A stretch of DNA of 64,000 nucleotides from CALUOB01 sp944322305 (GTDB lineage: Bacteria > Actinomycetota > Coriobacteriia > Coriobacteriales > Coriobacteriaceae). The position numbers and the translations under genes were made by a program. The stretch spans positions 2,328,412 to 2,392,411 of the forward strand of contig OZ007031.1 in NCBI GenBank assembly GCA_963931605.1, given 5' to 3'. The notes under the pieces were generated by a model. The model searched no databases, was not told the DNA's origin, and worked only from the letters and a program-made list of their open reading frames with translations. Positions 26,179-36,614 of this stretch are shown here, one piece after another (the stretch's first letter is position 1; every line of letters starts with the position of its first letter).

Positions 26179-27111
26179 ATGGGCCTCATCGTAGAGGGCT
26201 CTCCCCATTTCATGGGGAAGGACTCCACGCAGAAGATCATGGGGTGCGTGTGCATCGCGCTCGTGCCGACCGTGATCGCCGCCACCGTGCTGTACGGCCT
26301 GGGCGCGCCCATCCTCGTGCTCGCCTGCATCGCCACGGCGCTCGTGTGCGAGCACCTGTGCTGCCTCATCCAGCGCCGTCCGTCCACGGCGGACGACTTC
26401 TCGTGCGTGGTCACCGCTATGCTCTTGGCCATGACGCTGCCGGCCGACTGCCCGTTTTGGATTGCCGCGCTCGGCACGGCGTTCGCCATCGTGGTGGTGA
26501 AGATGCTGTTCGGCGGCATCGGCTGCAACGTGTTCAACCCGGCCGTGGCCGGCCGCGTGTTCCTCATGGTGGCCTTCCCGTCGGCGCTGGGCAGCTACCC
26601 CGCGCCCGAGGGCACGCCGCTTGACGCCATCACCGGCGCCACCCCGCTCGCCGAGATGAGCGCGGGCACCTTCAACCAGAGCTACCTCGACCTCTTGCTC
26701 GGCAACCACGCCGGCGCCCTGGGCGAGACCTGCATCATCACGCTGCTCATCGGCTACGTGTTCCTGCTCGTCATGAAGGTCGTCGACGGCTGGGCTACCC
26801 TGCCGTTCATCGGCGTCGTGGCGCTCATGAGCCTCATCACCGGCAACGACGTGGCAGCGCAGCTGCTCTCCGGCGGCCTCGCGCTCGGCGCGTTCTTCAT
26901 GGCCACCGACTACACCACCACGCCGACCACCCAAACGGGCAAGGTCGTCTTCGGCGTGGGGTGCGGCCTCATCACCTCGCTCGTGCGCTTCTTCGCGTCG
27001 GCTCCCGAGGGCGTGGCCTACTCCATCCTGTTCATGAACATGCTCGTTCCGCTGATCGACAAGTTCTTCGCCCCCAAACCCGAGGGAGGTGTTAAGCGTG
27101 CCCTCGTCTAA
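26179..27111 (+). CDS. rnfD: Rnf complex subunit D
   Basis: A 310-residue membrane protein with about eight to ten hydrophobic segments, homologous to NqrB. The covalent-FMN threonine motif is intact: DAITGATPLAEM near residue 152 (S/T-G-A-T). The conserved GGIGCNVFNPAVAGRVFLM near 112 is also present, as are late helices ATDYTTTPTTQTGKVVFGVG. It is part of the ion-coupling core. It lies directly after rnfC, and its end overlaps the start of rnfG by 14 bases. Confidence 0.92.
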   Translation: MGLIVEGSPHFMGKDSTQKIMGCVCIALVPTVIAATVLYGLGAPILVLACIATALVCEHLCCLIQRRPSTADDFSCVVTAMLLAMTLPADCPFWIAALGTAFAIVVVKMLFGGIGCNVFNPAVAGRVFLMVAFPSALGSYPAPEGTPLDAITGATPLAEMSAGTFNQSYLDLLLGNHAGALGETCIITLLIGYVFLLVMKVVDGWATLPFIGVVALMSLITGNDVAAQLLSGGLALGAFFMATDYTTTPTTQTGKVVFGVGCGLITSLVRFFASAPEGVAYSILFMNMLVPLIDKFFAPKPEGGVKRALV

Positions 27112-27670
27112 GCCTTTGCGCGAGCGCCTCTCGTTCTCGCTTCTCACGATCGTGGTCGTGGCCGCCGTCTGCACGCTCGTCGTGTCCGGCGTCCACTACG
27201 CCGCAACCGACGCCCTTGCCGACGCCGACGCCCGCCTTGAGCAGGCCCAGGGCGGCGAGCAGCGCGCGCTGCTGTTCCCCGACGCCGGCTCGTTCACGGC
27301 TGTTTCCGCCCCCGACATCGAAGGTCTCGACTCGGTGTACCAGTCTGACACCGGCGGCTACGTGTTCCAGGTCTCCAGCCAGGGCTACGGCGGCCCGGTC
27401 ACCCTCATGGTGGGCATCGACTCCACCGGCGTGGTGGGCGTGCAGGTTGTCAGCCACGGCGAGACCGACGGCATCGGCACCAACGCGCTGACCGAGGACT
27501 ACCTCGGAAGCTTCGCCGGCCTGGCCACCGACACCGGCGTCACCATCGAGGACGCCACGGGCGACGCCGCCCACGTCGACGGCGTGTCCGGCGCCACCTT
27601 CACCTCAACTGCGGTGATCGAGGACGTCAACATTGCCATCCAGGCCTACCAGCAGTTGGGAGGGAACTAA
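27098..27670 (+). CDS. rnfG: Rnf complex subunit G
   Basis: A 190-residue FMN-binding protein with one N-terminal membrane helix (LSFSLLTIVVVAAVCTLVVS) and an outward-facing domain. The covalent FMN site DGVSGATFTSTAV near 160-172 is intact. I take GTG 27098 because GAGGGAGG lies eight bases upstream; GTG 27089 overlaps that ribosome site. It overlaps the end of rnfD. By homology to NqrC, it receives electrons on the outer side of the membrane. Confidence 0.9.
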   Translation: MPSSKPLRERLSFSLLTIVVVAAVCTLVVSGVHYAATDALADADARLEQAQGGEQRALLFPDAGSFTAVSAPDIEGLDSVYQSDTGGYVFQVSSQGYGGPVTLMVGIDSTGVVGVQVVSHGETDGIGTNALTEDYLGSFAGLATDTGVTIEDATGDAAHVDGVSGATFTSTAVIEDVNIAIQAYQQLGGN

Positions 27671-27671
27671 C

Positions 27672-28319
27672 ATGGCGTTGCACCCGTATATCGCGAACCT
27701 GCGCCAGGCACGCCTCGAGAAGGTTCTCTCGAGCCCGGTGTTCCTGGTGGTTGCAGGGTCGCTGCCCGGCCTTGCCGTGGCCAACACCCTCGAGCAGGGT
27801 TTCGCCATCGGCGTTGTGTCGGCTGTGTCCATCCTTGCGATGGCGTTGGTCATGCCGCTGGTAAACCGTCTCACCAACTGGGTGACGCGGATTCCCGTGG
27901 CGCTTATGATAAGCGCCGCCGTCGTGGCGTTGCTCCAGCTTGCCGTGTACGTCATCGATCCCGCGGTGGCCGACGCGCTCGGCATGTATCTCTCGCTTGC
28001 CGCCACCAACGCGCTGGCCATGACCTTCGTGGCCAAGAGCGACTTCGTGGTCAAGCCCGCCAAGGGTTCGCTGGCCACCGCCGTGTTCGGCGCGGTGGCC
28101 GTGGTTCTCACGCTTTCGTTCGTGGGCTTGGCAAACGGCATCCTCTCCACCGGCGAGATCTTCGGCCTCACCATGAACGAACTCGCCGAGACCCCGGTTG
28201 CCGCGTTCGGCAAGCCCGTGGGCTCGCTTCTCGTGCTCACCCTCGTGGCCGTGTTCGTGCAGAGCCTTGAGGGCGGCATCTTCCGCACCGCATCCGCTTC
28301 CGACGGGGGTGAGAAGTAA
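27672..28319 (+). CDS. rnfE: Rnf complex subunit E, cluster cysteines missing
   Basis: A 215-residue membrane protein with six hydrophobic segments, homologous to NqrD. It aligns along its length, for example VVAGSLPGLAVANT with the family's L-G-L-C-P-T-L-A-V, and LGMYLSLAATNALAM with L-G-I-Y-I-P-L-I-V-V-N-C-I-I-L-G. At both places the family cysteine is replaced, by Leu near residue 32 and by Ala near residue 115. In Rnf and Na+-NQR these cysteines help hold an Fe-S centre inside the membrane. Start ATG 27672 follows GGGAGG and is one base after rnfG. Subunit identity is fairly sure from order and pattern; redox competence is doubtful. Confidence 0.8.
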   Translation: MALHPYIANLRQARLEKVLSSPVFLVVAGSLPGLAVANTLEQGFAIGVVSAVSILAMALVMPLVNRLTNWVTRIPVALMISAAVVALLQLAVYVIDPAVADALGMYLSLAATNALAMTFVAKSDFVVKPAKGSLATAVFGAVAVVLTLSFVGLANGILSTGEIFGLTMNELAETPVAAFGKPVGSLLVLTLVAVFVQSLEGGIFRTASASDGGEK

Positions 28320-28909
28320 TGGAGTTTCTGAACGCGCTTTTCACCGCCGCGATCGACAACAACCTGGTCTTCGTGCAGCTGGTGGGCATGGCGAGCGTGA
28401 TGGTGCTCGCCCTGCGCCCGGAGGAGTCCGTGCGCTTCGGTCTGGGCCTGTGGGGCGCTACCGCCGCCTCCGGCATCCTGGGTTGGCCGCTTTTCTACCT
28501 GCTGCTGCAGCCGTGGGGCCTCACCTACCTGGCGCCGCTTGTGTACCTCGTGGTGGCCTCTGCGGTGGTCTTTCTCGTGGGCGGCGCGCTTGCCGCGCGC
28601 AAGCCCATCGAGGAGCGCCGCGACGCCATGGCGATGTGCACGGCCGTTGCGCTCAACGCCTGCCTGCTGGCCTGCCCCTTAAGCATCGCCAGCGCCGACT
28701 GCACCTTTGACGTGGGTGCCGGCACCGCCGTCGGCGCGGGCCTGGGCGCCTTTATCGCCGTGGTGCTTTTCGCCACGCTGCGCGACCGCGTCAACGATTC
28801 GATGGTGCCCGCGGCGCTGCGCGGCGTGCCGATCTCGGTGCTCACCGCCGCGCTCATGGCGCTCGCCTTCGTGGGCGTCAACGGCGCGGTGTCCGGGCTC
28901 TTCGTGTAA
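28319..28909 (+). CDS. rnfA: Rnf complex subunit A, cluster cysteines missing
   Basis: A 196-residue membrane protein with six hydrophobic segments, homologous to NqrE. It begins FTAAIDNNLVFVQLVGMASV, matching the family start where N-N-x-V-x-V-Q-x-L-G-I-C-P is expected; the Cys is replaced by Ala near residue 25. The second family site (T-T-N-C-A-V-L-G) appears as ALNACLLA near 107, where the position after Asn is Ala. Nearby Cys residues are shifted by one or more positions. The ATG overlaps the rnfE stop. Context and topology identify the subunit, but its sequence is unusually divergent. Confidence 0.75.
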   Translation: MEFLNALFTAAIDNNLVFVQLVGMASVMVLALRPEESVRFGLGLWGATAASGILGWPLFYLLLQPWGLTYLAPLVYLVVASAVVFLVGGALAARKPIEERRDAMAMCTAVALNACLLACPLSIASADCTFDVGAGTAVGAGLGAFIAVVLFATLRDRVNDSMVPAALRGVPISVLTAALMALAFVGVNGAVSGLFV

Positions 28910-28922
28910 GGGGGAAGGCTTC

Positions 28923-29129
28923 ATGATCTACGTTGTGGTTCCGGCCGTCATCGTGGCGCTTATCGCCCTTATCGCCGGCTGCGGGTTCGTGGGCGCCAAG
29001 GCCTTTGCCGACGTGTGGGGCACCCACCCCATGCAGGCGTGGGCCGAGCGCCTGCGCATCAAGGACGCCGAGCAGGCGGCGTACCGCGCCGTCATCGACG
29101 CCGCGATCGAGGAGGACGAGGGCAAGTAG
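28923..29129 (+). CDS. Small membrane protein in the RnfB position, no Fe-S domain
   Basis: A 68-residue protein ending the rnf operon, 13 bases after rnfA, with GGGGGAAGG upstream. Residues 2-25 form one membrane helix (IYVVVPAVIVALIALIAGCG), and the rest is a charged soluble tail ending AAIEEDEGK. Normal RnfB also starts with one membrane helix but continues for about 200 residues or more, with a GANCGACGYPGC-type motif and ferredoxin clusters. None of that is present here, and a hairpin follows 35 bases after the stop, so the reading frame is not simply broken. It may be a remnant RnfB anchor or a different small subunit. Confidence 0.6.
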   Translation: MIYVVVPAVIVALIALIAGCGFVGAKAFADVWGTHPMQAWAERLRIKDAEQAAYRAVIDAAIEEDEGK

Positions 29130-29164
29130 GCGCGCGCCCAAGCCTTTACGTCTCCGAGCTTTTC

Positions 29165-29197
29165 CGGCCCGTCTGCCTAGCGCAGGCGGGCCGTTTC
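29165..29197 (+). terminator. Terminator of the rnf operon
   Basis: CGGCCCGTCTGC (29165-29176) pairs with GCAGGCGGGCCG (29182-29193), 11 of 12 positions. A TTTCTGT tail follows. Confidence 0.7.
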
Positions 29198-29212
29198 TGT
29201 GAGGCGGGTTAG

Positions 29213-31603
<2,391 letters not shown>

Positions 31604-31609
31604 CGCCCT

Positions 31610-31681
31610 GGGACAGGTAGGACAGGTTCGTTTGCCCTGTAGTGACCGTGATGGGACAAGCGAACCTGCCCTATCCGTCCC
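31610..31681. repeat. REP-like palindrome after ligA
   Basis: Twenty-five-base arms at 31610-31634 and 31657-31681 are complementary at 21 positions; the four differences would be G-U type pairs in RNA. The arms begin GGGACAGGTAGGACAGGTTC. The theme GGGAC...GGT.CGTTTG is shared with the palindrome at 20099-20159. Confidence 0.7.
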
Positions 31682-31686
31682 ACAAG

Positions 31687-31716
31687 AAAAGGCGGAGCGT
31701 GGGGGCTCCGCCTTTT
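31687..31716. terminator. Bidirectional terminator between ligA and a small convergent gene
   Basis: AAAAGGCGGAGC (31687-31698) and GCTCCGCCTTTT (31705-31716) form a perfect 12-bp hairpin with T-runs on both strands. Confidence 0.8.
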
Positions 31717-31746
31717 GCAGGGACACGGTTGCTTTTGGCGCGGTGC

Positions 31747-32004
31747 TTACGCCGCCGTGAGGCTTTCTTGCTGCTTGCGCCAGCGGCGACGCAGGGGGAA
31801 CGTCACAAACGCGGCGATCAGTACCACGAGCGAAAGCACGTTGAGCGGGCCGGCAACGGGCGCGCCGACGCCGAAGGTGAGCGCCTTGATGAAGAGGCTC
31901 AGGAGGATGAGGGCGTAGGTGGTGCCGGTGTAGCGCAGGATCAGCCCCTTGAGGCCGGTGAACTCGCTCTCACGCGGGCCGATGATATCGTTGGGCGACG
32001 GCAT
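31747..32004 (-). CDS. Small membrane protein of unknown function
   Basis: An 85-residue protein with two hydrophobic segments, about 26-46 (YTGTTYALILLSLFIKALTF, in part) and 51-70 (VAGPLNVLSLVVLIAAFVTF). The C-terminal tail is basic (PLRRRWRKQQ). I do not recognise a family. The ATG has AGAGAGGAGC upstream, and codon use fits the genome, so the gene is probably real. It is divergent from the MarR gene, with 180 bases between them that hold the MarR operator. Confidence 0.65.
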   Translation of the reverse strand: MPSPNDIIGPRESEFTGLKGLILRYTGTTYALILLSLFIKALTFGVGAPVAGPLNVLSLVVLIAAFVTFPLRRRWRKQQESLTAA

Positions 32005-32109
32005 GGCTGCTCCTCTCTTTCGTTAGAAGCGTTCACATACGTTCATACCGCGTGCGTGTCAACCAAGCGTCAGGCGCGCGTAAAGATTCGGTAAGGATCG
32101 GGCCGAACC

Positions 32110-32138
32110 TTGACAAGCCTGCGTAATCCTCTTATTAC
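32110..32138 (+). promoter_or_regulatory. Near-consensus promoter of the marR-ABC operon
   Basis: TTGACA (32110-32115) and TATTAC (32133-32138) are exactly 17 bases apart, the best sigma-70-type promoter in this window. The operator palindromes start two bases after the -10 box, so bound repressor would block initiation. Confidence 0.8.
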
Positions 32139-32139
32139 A

Positions 32140-32164
32140 TGATATGTCAATAATTGATATATCA
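32140..32164. promoter_or_regulatory. Twin palindromic operator, probably for MarR
   Basis: TGATATGTCA (32140-32149) and TGATATATCA (32155-32164) are two palindromes with starts 15 bases apart. They lie over the transcription start and before the ribosome site of the MarR gene. This is typical of MarR autoregulation; the regulator's identity is inferred from position. Confidence 0.65.
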
Positions 32165-32184
32165 ACTAATAGGGAGTGATTGCG

Positions 32185-32781
32185 ATGCAACAAGGTGAGG
32201 CGCAACACGAGCGTCCCGCAGCGGAGGCGGGGGTCGCCGCGGCTAGCGAGCCCGTGCCTGCCGCAGCAGCGCCGGTGCCGCCGTGGCCCGAGCTGCCCGA
32301 GCAGCGCGCAGTGAGCGTGGGCAAGGGCAGCGCGCTCTTTGACCTGCATGCGCTCGTGTACCGCCTGTTCCATGCGCAGCGCCGGTACCTGTTCTGCAAC
32401 GACAAAGTCGAGCTGGGCGTGGGGCAACCCAAGATCCTTACGTACCTCGCCGTGTACGGAAAGGCGACACAGCGGCAAGTGGCCCAGTATTTCTCGCTTG
32501 ACCCGGCGGCCATCTCGCGCATGATCGAGGCACTCAAGCGCGGCGGCTACATCGAGGCGGCGCCGCACGCGCGCGATCGGCGCGCCAAGGAGATCGAGCT
32601 TACCGCGCGCGGGCGCAAGGCCGTGGCGGCGTGGGACGCGGCGTGCGCCGACTTGGAGAAGGCGGCGTGCGCGGGCTTTACGGACGAGGAGCGCGCAACG
32701 TTCAAAGCGCTGCTCACGCGCGCGTACGGCAACCTGCTGGATGCGGCTTCCGAAGGGGGCGAGCGCCATGGGCGAGCTTAA
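32185..32781 (+). CDS. MarR-family transcriptional regulator
   Basis: A 198-residue regulator. An Ala/Pro-rich N-terminal tail of about 40 residues precedes the MarR winged helix. ILTYLAVYGKATQRQVAQYF is helices 2-3, SLDPAAISRMIEALKRGGYI is the recognition helix and wing, and HARDRRAKEIELTARGRKAV is the D-x-R wing typical of MarR. ATG 32185 has AGGGAG upstream. Its last 14 bases overlap the first ABC exporter gene, so regulator and exporter share one transcript behind the twin operator. It probably represses the exporter until a small ligand, perhaps a toxic compound, binds. Confidence 0.9.
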   Translation: MQQGEAQHERPAAEAGVAAASEPVPAAAAPVPPWPELPEQRAVSVGKGSALFDLHALVYRLFHAQRRYLFCNDKVELGVGQPKILTYLAVYGKATQRQVAQYFSLDPAAISRMIEALKRGGYIEAAPHARDRRAKEIELTARGRKAVAAWDAACADLEKAACAGFTDEERATFKALLTRAYGNLLDAASEGGERHGRA

Positions 32782-34516
32782 GCGCATCGTGAGCTACCTG
32801 GGGCAGTACAAGCGCGACGCGGTGCTCGGCATGCTGCTCGTGGTGGTGGAGAGCGCCTTCGAGATGGTCATCCCCATCCTCATGGCCGACATCATAGACG
32901 TGGGCGTGGCCAACCGCGACACCGCCTACATCCTGCGCCAGGGCGCCTACATGGGCGTCTGCGCGCTTCTCGCCTTGGTGACGGGCCTTTTGTACGCGCG
33001 CTTCGCGGCGCGGGCCAGCTACGGGCTCGGGGCGCGGCTGCGCGCGGCGGAGTACGAGCGCGTGCAGGAGTACGCGTTCTCCAACCTCGACCGCTTCGAG
33101 ACGTCCTCGCTCGTCACGCGCATGACCACCGACGTCACGGTGATCCAAAACGCGCTCAACGCAGGGTTCCGCCCCATGGTGCGCGGCCCGGTGATGATCG
33201 TGATCGGCTTCGGCATGGCGTTTTACCTCAACGCCGAGTTGGCGCTGGTGTTTCTGTGCGTGACGCCGGTGATGGCGGTGGCGCTGGCGCTTATCGTTAG
33301 GCGCGTGGGCCCCAGCTACAGCGTGCTGCAGGCCACGGTGGACAAGCTCAACGACCGGGTGCAGGAGATGCTCACGGCGGTGCGCGTGGTGAAGGCCTAT
33401 GTGCGCGGCGATTACGAGCGTGCGCAGTTTGCCCAGGTAAACGAGGGACTGGCGCGCACGAGCGAGGACACCTTCCGCTACGCGGTGCTGAACGTGCCGG
33501 TGCTGCAGGTGTCCATGTACACCGCGACCACGCTCATCATGTGGTTCGGCGGGCAGATGATCTTGGGCGGCGGCCTCGCTGTGGGCGAGCTCACGGGGCT
33601 TCTGTCCTACGTGATGCAGATCATGAACTCGCTCATCATGATCTCCAACGTGTTTTTGCTGCTTACGCGGTCGCTGGCGAGCATTCACCGCATCTGCGAG
33701 GTGCTGGACGAGCCGGTGGCGCTCTCCTCGCCGGAAGGCGCTGTGACCGAGGTGAGAAACGGGGCGGTGACGTTTGAGGACGTGTCGTTTAAGTACCGCG
33801 CCGACGCTCGCGAGCACGCACTGGAGCATGTGACGCTCACCATCCCCGCGGGCTCCACGGTGGGCATCCTCGGCGGCACGGGCTCGGGCAAGACCACGCT
33901 GGTGCAGCTCATCCCGCGCCTGTACGACGTCACCGCGGGGAGGGTTACCGTGGGCGGGCTCGACGTACGCGCCTACGACCTCGCGGCCCTGCGCGACGCG
34001 GTGGCCATCGTGCTGCAGAAAAACGTGCTCTTCTCGGGCACGGTGCGCGAGAACCTCCGGTGGGGCAACGCCGACGCCTCCGACGAGGAGTTGCTCGCCG
34101 CGTGCCGCCAGGCGCGCGTGGACGAGTTCTTGGATCGTTTGCCCGGCGGGCTCGACTACGACCTGGGGCAGGGCGGCGTGAACGTGTCCGGCGGGCAGAA
34201 GCAGCGCCTGTGCATAGCCCGCGCGCTGCTGAAGAGCCCGAAGGTGGTCATCTTCGACGACTCGACCAGCGCGGTCGACACCGCCACCGAGGCAGACATC
34301 CGCGAGAGCCTCGCGGCGCTTCACGGCGTGACCAAGATCATCATCGCGCAGCGCGTGAGCTCGGTGGTGGGGGCCGACCAGATCGTGGTTTTGGACGACG
34401 GGCGCGTGCACGCGGTGGGCACGCACGAGGAGCTTCTCGAGCGTGATGGCATCTACCAGGAGATTTACGCGTCGCAGACGCACGGGGCCCCTAACGGGGA
34501 AGGAGGTGAGCGCTGA
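32768..34516 (+). CDS. ABC exporter half-transporter, degenerate ATP site
   Basis: A 582-residue protein with six membrane helices (about 15-300) fused to an ATPase. Walker A is GGTGSGKTT near 368, the signature VSGGQKQR near 476, and Walker B VVIFDDSTSAVD near 495. The catalytic Glu after Walker B is Asp, and the switch His is Gln (IIIAQRVSS). Such changes mark the inactive-site partner of a heterodimeric drug or lipid exporter. It overlaps marR by 14 bases and the partner gene by one. The partner has the full catalytic set, so together they probably form one transporter. Confidence 0.9.
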   Translation: MGELKRIVSYLGQYKRDAVLGMLLVVVESAFEMVIPILMADIIDVGVANRDTAYILRQGAYMGVCALLALVTGLLYARFAARASYGLGARLRAAEYERVQEYAFSNLDRFETSSLVTRMTTDVTVIQNALNAGFRPMVRGPVMIVIGFGMAFYLNAELALVFLCVTPVMAVALALIVRRVGPSYSVLQATVDKLNDRVQEMLTAVRVVKAYVRGDYERAQFAQVNEGLARTSEDTFRYAVLNVPVLQVSMYTATTLIMWFGGQMILGGGLAVGELTGLLSYVMQIMNSLIMISNVFLLLTRSLASIHRICEVLDEPVALSSPEGAVTEVRNGAVTFEDVSFKYRADAREHALEHVTLTIPAGSTVGILGGTGSGKTTLVQLIPRLYDVTAGRVTVGGLDVRAYDLAALRDAVAIVLQKNVLFSGTVRENLRWGNADASDEELLAACRQARVDEFLDRLPGGLDYDLGQGGVNVSGGQKQRLCIARALLKSPKVVIFDDSTSAVDTATEADIRESLAALHGVTKIIIAQRVSSVVGADQIVVLDDGRVHAVGTHEELLERDGIYQEIYASQTHGAPNGEGGER

Positions 34517-36483
34517 TGCCGGCACCGGGAAACAAGCCCCAGGACCTCGCGCGCACCGTGCGCGACCTTCTCGCCTACCTGGGCAGGCACCGGCTGCTGT
34601 TCTTGGGCGTGGCCGTGTTGGTCTCCGTGTCAGCCTTGGCGAACCTTTTGGGCACCTACATGATCCGGCCGGTGGTTGACAGCCTCACCGCCGGCAACTG
34701 GAGCTCGTTTGTGGGCGGCGTGGTGCTCACGGCGGTTATCTTCGGCGTGGGCGCGCTGTCGGCGCTGGGCTACACCCAGCTGATGGTGCACGCGGCGCAG
34801 AAGGTGCTGGTGGACATCAGGCGCGACCTGTTCGCGCACATCCAGACGCTGCCGCTGCGCTATTTCGACACGCGCAGCCGCGGTGACGTGATGAGCTACT
34901 TCACCAACGACGTGGACACCGTGGCCGAGGCCATGAACAACAGCTTTGCCATGGTGATCCAAAGCGCTATCCAGATCGTGGGCACGCTGGTGATGATCTT
35001 CGTGCTGAACTGGCAGCTCTCCCTGCTCGTGGTGGTGGGGTACGTGGCCATGTTCTCCTACATCGCCTACTCCACCAAGAAGAGCCGCGGGTATTACCGT
35101 CGCCAGCAGGAGGTGCTGGGTGAGCTCGACGGCTACATCGAGGAGATGGTGACCGGGCAGAAGGTGGTGAAGGTCTTCAACCACGAGGCGGCGAACGTAA
35201 GCACGTTCCGCGACAAGAACGAGCGCCTGCGCGTGGCGGGTACCGGCGCCCAGGCCTATGCCGCGTCCATGATCCCGGCCGTGGTTTCCATCAGCTACGT
35301 GAATTACGCCGTGGTGGCGGCGCTGGGCGGCTGGATGGCCATCACGGGCGCCACCGACGTGGGCGCGCTGGCGAGCTACCTGGTGTTCGTGCGCCAGACG
35401 GCCCTGCCCATCAACCAGTTCACGCAGCAGTCGAACTTTCTGCTGTCGGCGCTGGCGGGCGCTGAGCGCGTCTTTGCGGCCATGCGCGAGAAGCCCGAGG
35501 TGGACGAAGGTTCCGTGCGCCTGGTCAAAACGGGCGAGGACGCGTGGGCGTGGCGCGTTCCCGAGGGCTTTGGCGTGGGCGCGTGGGGCGCGCTCGTGCC
35601 GGTGGCGGCCGGTTCGGAGCGGGCGTGCGCGGCGGGCGGCGCCGGCGACGGAGCGGACGGGGAGCTTCCCGCCGCCCAGATGGGCGCGGTGGCTGAGACC
35701 ACGGCTCCGGGCGCCGACGGCACCGTGCTGGCCACAGGGCTCATTCCCCTGCACGGCGACGTGCGCTTCCACGACGTGAGCTTTGGCTACGAGCCCGGGC
35801 ACGAGGTGCTGCACAAGCTCAACCTCTTTGCCAAGCCGGGGCAGAAGATCGCCTTCGTGGGATCGACGGGCGCGGGCAAAACCACCATCACCAACCTCAT
35901 CAACCGCTTCTACGACGTGCAGGAGGGCGAGATCACCTACGACGGCATCAACGTCAAGAACATCGCCAAGGACGACCTGCGCAAAAGCCTCGGTATCGTG
36001 CTGCAGGACACGCACCTGTTCACGGGCACCATCGCCGAGAACATCCGCTTCGGCAAGCTCGACGCCACCGACGAGGAGGTGCGCGCGGCGGCGCGGATCG
36101 CCAACGCCGACAGCTTCATCCGGCGCCTGCCGGACGGCTACGACACCCTGGTGACCTCTGACGGCGCGAACCTCTCCCAGGGGCAGCGCCAGCTTCTGGC
36201 CATTGCCCGCGCGGCGGTGGCCGACCCGCCGGTGCTGATCCTGGACGAGGCGACAAGCTCCATCGACACGCGCACCGAGATGCTCATCGGGCGCGGCATG
36301 GACCAGCTCATGCGCGGGCGCACGACCTTCGTGATCGCCCACCGGCTCTCCACCGTGCGCGACGCCGACGCCATCATGGTGCTCGAGCACGGGCGCATCG
36401 TGGAGCGCGGCAGCCACGACGAGCTCATGGCGCAAAAGGGCCGCTACTACCAGCTCTACACCGGCATGCTGGAGCTGAGCTAG
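34516..36483 (+). CDS. ABC exporter half-transporter, catalytic partner
   Basis: A 655-residue protein with six membrane helices and a canonical ATPase: Walker A GSTGAGKTT near 449, signature LSQGQRQLL near 553, Walker B with Glu VLILDEATSSID near 573, and switch His FVIAHRLSTV. Between the two domains is an unusual 70-residue Gly/Ala-rich linker (about 345-415), not needed in the family. It starts within the stop of its partner (TGATG) and has AAGGAGGTGAG before it. Expected activity is ATP-driven export controlled by MarR. Confidence 0.9.
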   Translation: MPAPGNKPQDLARTVRDLLAYLGRHRLLFLGVAVLVSVSALANLLGTYMIRPVVDSLTAGNWSSFVGGVVLTAVIFGVGALSALGYTQLMVHAAQKVLVDIRRDLFAHIQTLPLRYFDTRSRGDVMSYFTNDVDTVAEAMNNSFAMVIQSAIQIVGTLVMIFVLNWQLSLLVVVGYVAMFSYIAYSTKKSRGYYRRQQEVLGELDGYIEEMVTGQKVVKVFNHEAANVSTFRDKNERLRVAGTGAQAYAASMIPAVVSISYVNYAVVAALGGWMAITGATDVGALASYLVFVRQTALPINQFTQQSNFLLSALAGAERVFAAMREKPEVDEGSVRLVKTGEDAWAWRVPEGFGVGAWGALVPVAAGSERACAAGGAGDGADGELPAAQMGAVAETTAPGADGTVLATGLIPLHGDVRFHDVSFGYEPGHEVLHKLNLFAKPGQKIAFVGSTGAGKTTITNLINRFYDVQEGEITYDGINVKNIAKDDLRKSLGIVLQDTHLFTGTIAENIRFGKLDATDEEVRAAARIANADSFIRRLPDGYDTLVTSDGANLSQGQRQLLAIARAAVADPPVLILDEATSSIDTRTEMLIGRGMDQLMRGRTTFVIAHRLSTVRDADAIMVLEHGRIVERGSHDELMAQKGRYYQLYTGMLELS

Positions 36484-36521
36484 CGGCGACGCGCCCGAAG
36501 CGGGTTGGTGCCCGTTGAAGC

Positions 36522-36573
36522 GCCTCCCATCTCTCGGATCGAAAACAAGGTGCGGGAGACGGGAGGCCTTTTT
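36522..36573 (+). terminator. Terminator of the marR-ABC operon
   Basis: GCCTCCC (36522-36528) with TCTC pairs with GAGA-C-GGGAGGC (ending 36567), followed by CTTTTT. The loop is long (about 20 bases). Confidence 0.65.
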
Positions 36574-36614
36574 CATGGGGGTTCGCGGTTCGTCCGCCGG
36601 GGGCGTGCCGCAAG

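Noticed and set aside
28923..29129. Frameshifted full-length RnfB
   Set aside because: No ferredoxin-type Cys motif exists in any frame between 28923 and the operon terminator at 29165, so there is no hidden remainder.
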